Source: Micromonospora sp. NBC_01813
Lineage (GTDB): Bacteria > Actinomycetota > Actinomycetes > Mycobacteriales > Micromonosporaceae
Length of the DNA: 64,000 nucleotides
Assembly: GCF_035917335.1 (NCBI RefSeq)
Contig: NZ_CP109067.1
Span: 3,037,001-3,101,000, forward strand
Direction: 5' to 3'
Shown: piece by piece, positions 62,210 through 64,000 of the stretch
Layout of the letters: the number at the start of each line of letters is the position of its first letter
Numbering within the stretch: the stretch's first letter is position 1
Notes under the pieces: generated by a model
The model's database searches: none
The model's input: only the letters and a program-made list of their open reading frames with translations
What the model was told of the DNA's origin: nothing
Position numbers and translations under genes: made by a program

Positions 62210-64000
62210 TCTCCGCCGGAGCCGGCGCGATCGGGGCTGGCTCCTCGGCGGACTTGAGCCGTTGGCTGATCACCTGGGTGACGCCGTTGCGCATCGTGAC
62301 GCCGTAGAGGGCGTCGGCCACCTCCATGGTGCGCTTCTGGTGGGTGATGATGATCAGCTGGCTGCGGTCGCGCAGCTGCGCCATCAGGGTGATCAGCCGG
62401 CCGAGGTTGACGTCGTCGAGCGCCGCCTCCACCTCGTCCATGATGTAGAACGGGCTGGGCCGCGCCCGGAAGATGGCCACCAGCATGGCCACCGCCGTCA
62501 GCGACCGTTCACCGCCGGAAAGCAGTGACAGGCGTTTGATCTTCTTCCCGGGCGGCCGCGCCTCCACCTCGACCCCGGTGGTCAGCAGGTCGTCCGGGTC
62601 GGTCAGGACCAGCCGGCCTTCCCCACCGGGGAACAGCACCGTGAAGACCTGCTCGAATTCGCGGGCGGTGTCGGCGTACGCGCTGGCGAAGACCTCCAGG
62701 ATCCGGTTGTCCACGTCCGAGACCACGGTGAGCAGGTCCTTGCGGGTCGCCTTCAGATCCTCCAACTGGTCGGAGAGGAACTTGAACCGCTCCTCCAGCG
62801 CGGCGAACTCCTCCAACGCCAACGGGTTGACCTTGCCCAGCAGCGCCAACTCCCGCTCCGCCTTCGCGGACCGCTTCTCCTGGGTGGCCCGGTCGAACGC
62901 CACCGGCTGCGGTTCTGGTCTGCCCTCGGCGGCCGCCGCCGCGATCTGGGGTTGCGTCGGCGGCACCGGCTGATGCGGGCCGTACTCGGACAGCAACGTG
63001 TCGACATCGAGGGAGAAGTCCTCGGCCGCCTTCGCCTCCAACTGTTCGATACGCAGCCGCTGCTCCGCGCGGGCCACCTCGTCACGGTGCACCGCGCTGG
63101 TCAGCCGCTCCAGCTCGGCGCCGAGGCGCTTCGCCGCACCGCGTACCTCCTGCAGCTCGGCCTCCCGCGCGGCGCGCGCCCCGGCGATCTCGTCGCGGGT
63201 CCGGGCCGCGTCGACCAGCGACCCGGTGAGCCCGGTCAGCGCGGCGCGGGCACCGACGGTGACCGCCCGGGCGATCTGCGCGCCCCGCGCCCGCGCCGCC
63301 CGCCGGGCGGCGGCCCGTTCCCGCGCCGCCCGCTCGGCCGCCGCCTGACGCAGCAGCGAATCGGCCCGGCCGGCGATCGAGGAAACCCGTTCCTCGGCGG
63401 TACGGACCGCGAGCCGCACCTCCATCTCGTTCTGCCGGGCCCCGGGCAGCATCGCCGCCAGTTGGTCGCGTTCGGCCGTCGAAGGGTCCTCGTCGATCGG
63501 CGTCGCCTCGGCGAGCCGCAGCCGCTCGGCCAGCTCCTCCAGGGTCGCCAGGTCACGTTCCCGGGCCTCGGTGGCCTTGTCGCGGGAGGCGCCGAGCCGG
63601 TCCGCCTCGGCGCGGGCCGACCGGGCCGCCGCACCCAGCTCGGCCAGCCGGCGGGCGGCGGCGTTACGTTGCCCCTCGGCTTGGCGGCGGGCGGCCGCGG
63701 CCTCCGCGACCTGCTCCTTGAGCGTCGCCGCCGTCTCCCGGGCCTCGCCCAGCTGCTCGCGCAGCTCGGCGACGGTCGCCTCGGCGGTGAGCCGGTTGGC
63801 GCGGGCCTCCTCGACCGCCGCCTGCACCTCGATGAAGCTGGGCGCCTTGGCGGAGCCGCCGGCGGCGGCGTAGGTGCCGACGATGTCGCCGTCGGGGGTG
63901 ACCGCCCGCAGCTGCGGATGGTCGACCACGGCCTGGGTGGCGGCGGCGAGGTCACCGACCAGGATCACGTCACGCAGGGCCAGGTGCAGTGCCGGGCGTA
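62184..64000 (-). CDS. smc: Chromosome segregation protein SMC (C-terminal half; N-terminus beyond window)
   Basis: About 605 codons are visible. It starts in the hinge (ALHLALRDVILVGDLAAATQAV), continues through a long coiled coil rich in Ala, Arg and Glu, and ends in the ABC head: GEGRLVLTDPDDLL, LSLLSGGERSLTAVAMLVA (signature) and YIMDEVEAALDDVNLGRL (Walker B). ScpA/B are not in the window. SMC organizes and separates chromosomes. The gene is cut by the right edge; no break is seen. Confidence 0.97.
   Translation of the reverse strand, partial: RPALHLALRDVILVGDLAAATQAVVDHPQLRAVTPDGDIVGTYAAAGGSAKAPSFIEVQAAVEEARANRLTAEATVAELREQLGEARETAATLKEQVAEAAAARRQAEGQRNAAARRLAELGAAARSARAEADRLGASRDKATEARERDLATLEELAERLRLAEATPIDEDPSTAERDQLAAMLPGARQNEMEVRLAVRTAEERVSSIAGRADSLLRQAAAERAARERAAARRAARARGAQIARAVTVGARAALTGLTGSLVDAARTRDEIAGARAAREAELQEVRGAAKRLGAELERLTSAVHRDEVARAEQRLRIEQLEAKAAEDFSLDVDTLLSEYGPHQPVPPTQPQIAAAAAEGRPEPQPVAFDRATQEKRSAKAERELALLGKVNPLALEEFAALEERFKFLSDQLEDLKATRKDLLTVVSDVDNRILEVFASAYADTAREFEQVFTVLFPGGEGRLVLTDPDDLLTTGVEVEARPPGKKIKRLSLLSGGERSLTAVAMLVAIFRARPSPFYIMDEVEAALDDVNLGRLITLMAQLRDRSQLIIITHQKRTMEVADALYGVTMRNGVTQVISQRLKSAEEPAPIAPAPAEISPADPAG

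Overview
This is a high-GC actinobacterial chromosome segment. The long run of coding sequence with GC-rich third positions, the many GTG starts, the ATGA/GTGA/TGATG junctions and the protein families all fit Micromonosporaceae (Micromonospora or a close relative). The genus is inference. From about 16 kb to the end, the gene order is close to that of the Mycobacterium tuberculosis chromosome from gcpE-rip1-dxr through rlmN-cdsA-frr-pyrH, tsf-rpsB, yraN-yifB-dprA-xerC, rnhB-lepB-rplS, trmD-rimM-khpA-rpsP, ffh, glnD-glnB-amt and ftsY-smc. That part is therefore a conserved core with a few local insertions. The first 16 kb and the stretch from 19.8 to 27 kb are accessory.

Region by region. 1-2.3 kb: a partial unusual SDR oxidoreductase, then a divergent SnoaL-like/MarR pair with two near-identical palindromic operators. 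2.3-6.7 kb: an ECF sigma factor, its zinc-type membrane anti-sigma factor, and an ABC transporter (ATPase plus two membrane proteins), ending at a perfect 21-bp-stem hairpin. 6.7-10.2 kb: two small membrane proteins and a DUF4212/SSS sodium:solute symporter pair. 10.2-13.7 kb: a tandemly duplicated LtrA protein, a DUF1905 protein, and a metal-type MerR regulator whose own promoter predicts a leaderless mRNA, followed by a 20-residue peptide with six cysteines. 13.7-16 kb: a secreted CBM2-GH5-X2-CBM46 endoglucanase with its own promoter. 16-20.4 kb: ispG, rip1 and dxr (MEP isoprenoid pathway and site-2 protease), with a Uma2-type nuclease gene upstream. 20.6-27.4 kb: YihY, MMPL, an FAD oxidoreductase and a metallo-beta-lactamase/Rieske fusion.

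27.5-45.7 kb: a DivIVA-type protein, rlmN, cdsA, frr, pyrH, tsf, rpsB, a proline-rich membrane protein, then the divergent yraN-yifB-dprA-xerC cluster (DNA uptake/processing type genes), an aminotransferase, an M23 peptidase, DUF2469, rnhB, a Nudix hydrolase and two tandem signal peptidases. 45.9-53.8 kb: rplS, trmD, rimM, khpA and rpsP (ribosome and tRNA maturation), a DUF402 protein, an archaeal/eukaryotic-style prolyl-tRNA synthetase, an amidohydrolase and ffh. 53.9-58 kb: the nitrogen operon amt-glnB-glnD, behind a two-unit GlnR-type box. 58.2-64 kb: an APH-fold protein, ftsY, a PhoD-like phosphatase and the C-terminal half of smc.

How they work together: most of the window is housekeeping (protein targeting by Ffh, FtsY and LepB; translation by S2, EF-Ts, RRF, L19 and S16; isoprenoid and phospholipid precursors; nitrogen sensing). 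The best candidates for something undescribed are the MerR/cysteine-mini-protein unit, a predicted hairpin masking the rplS ribosome binding site, the paired MarR operators, the duplicated LtrA and the MBL-Rieske fusion. I saw no rRNA, tRNA, CRISPR array, insertion sequence or phage attachment site.
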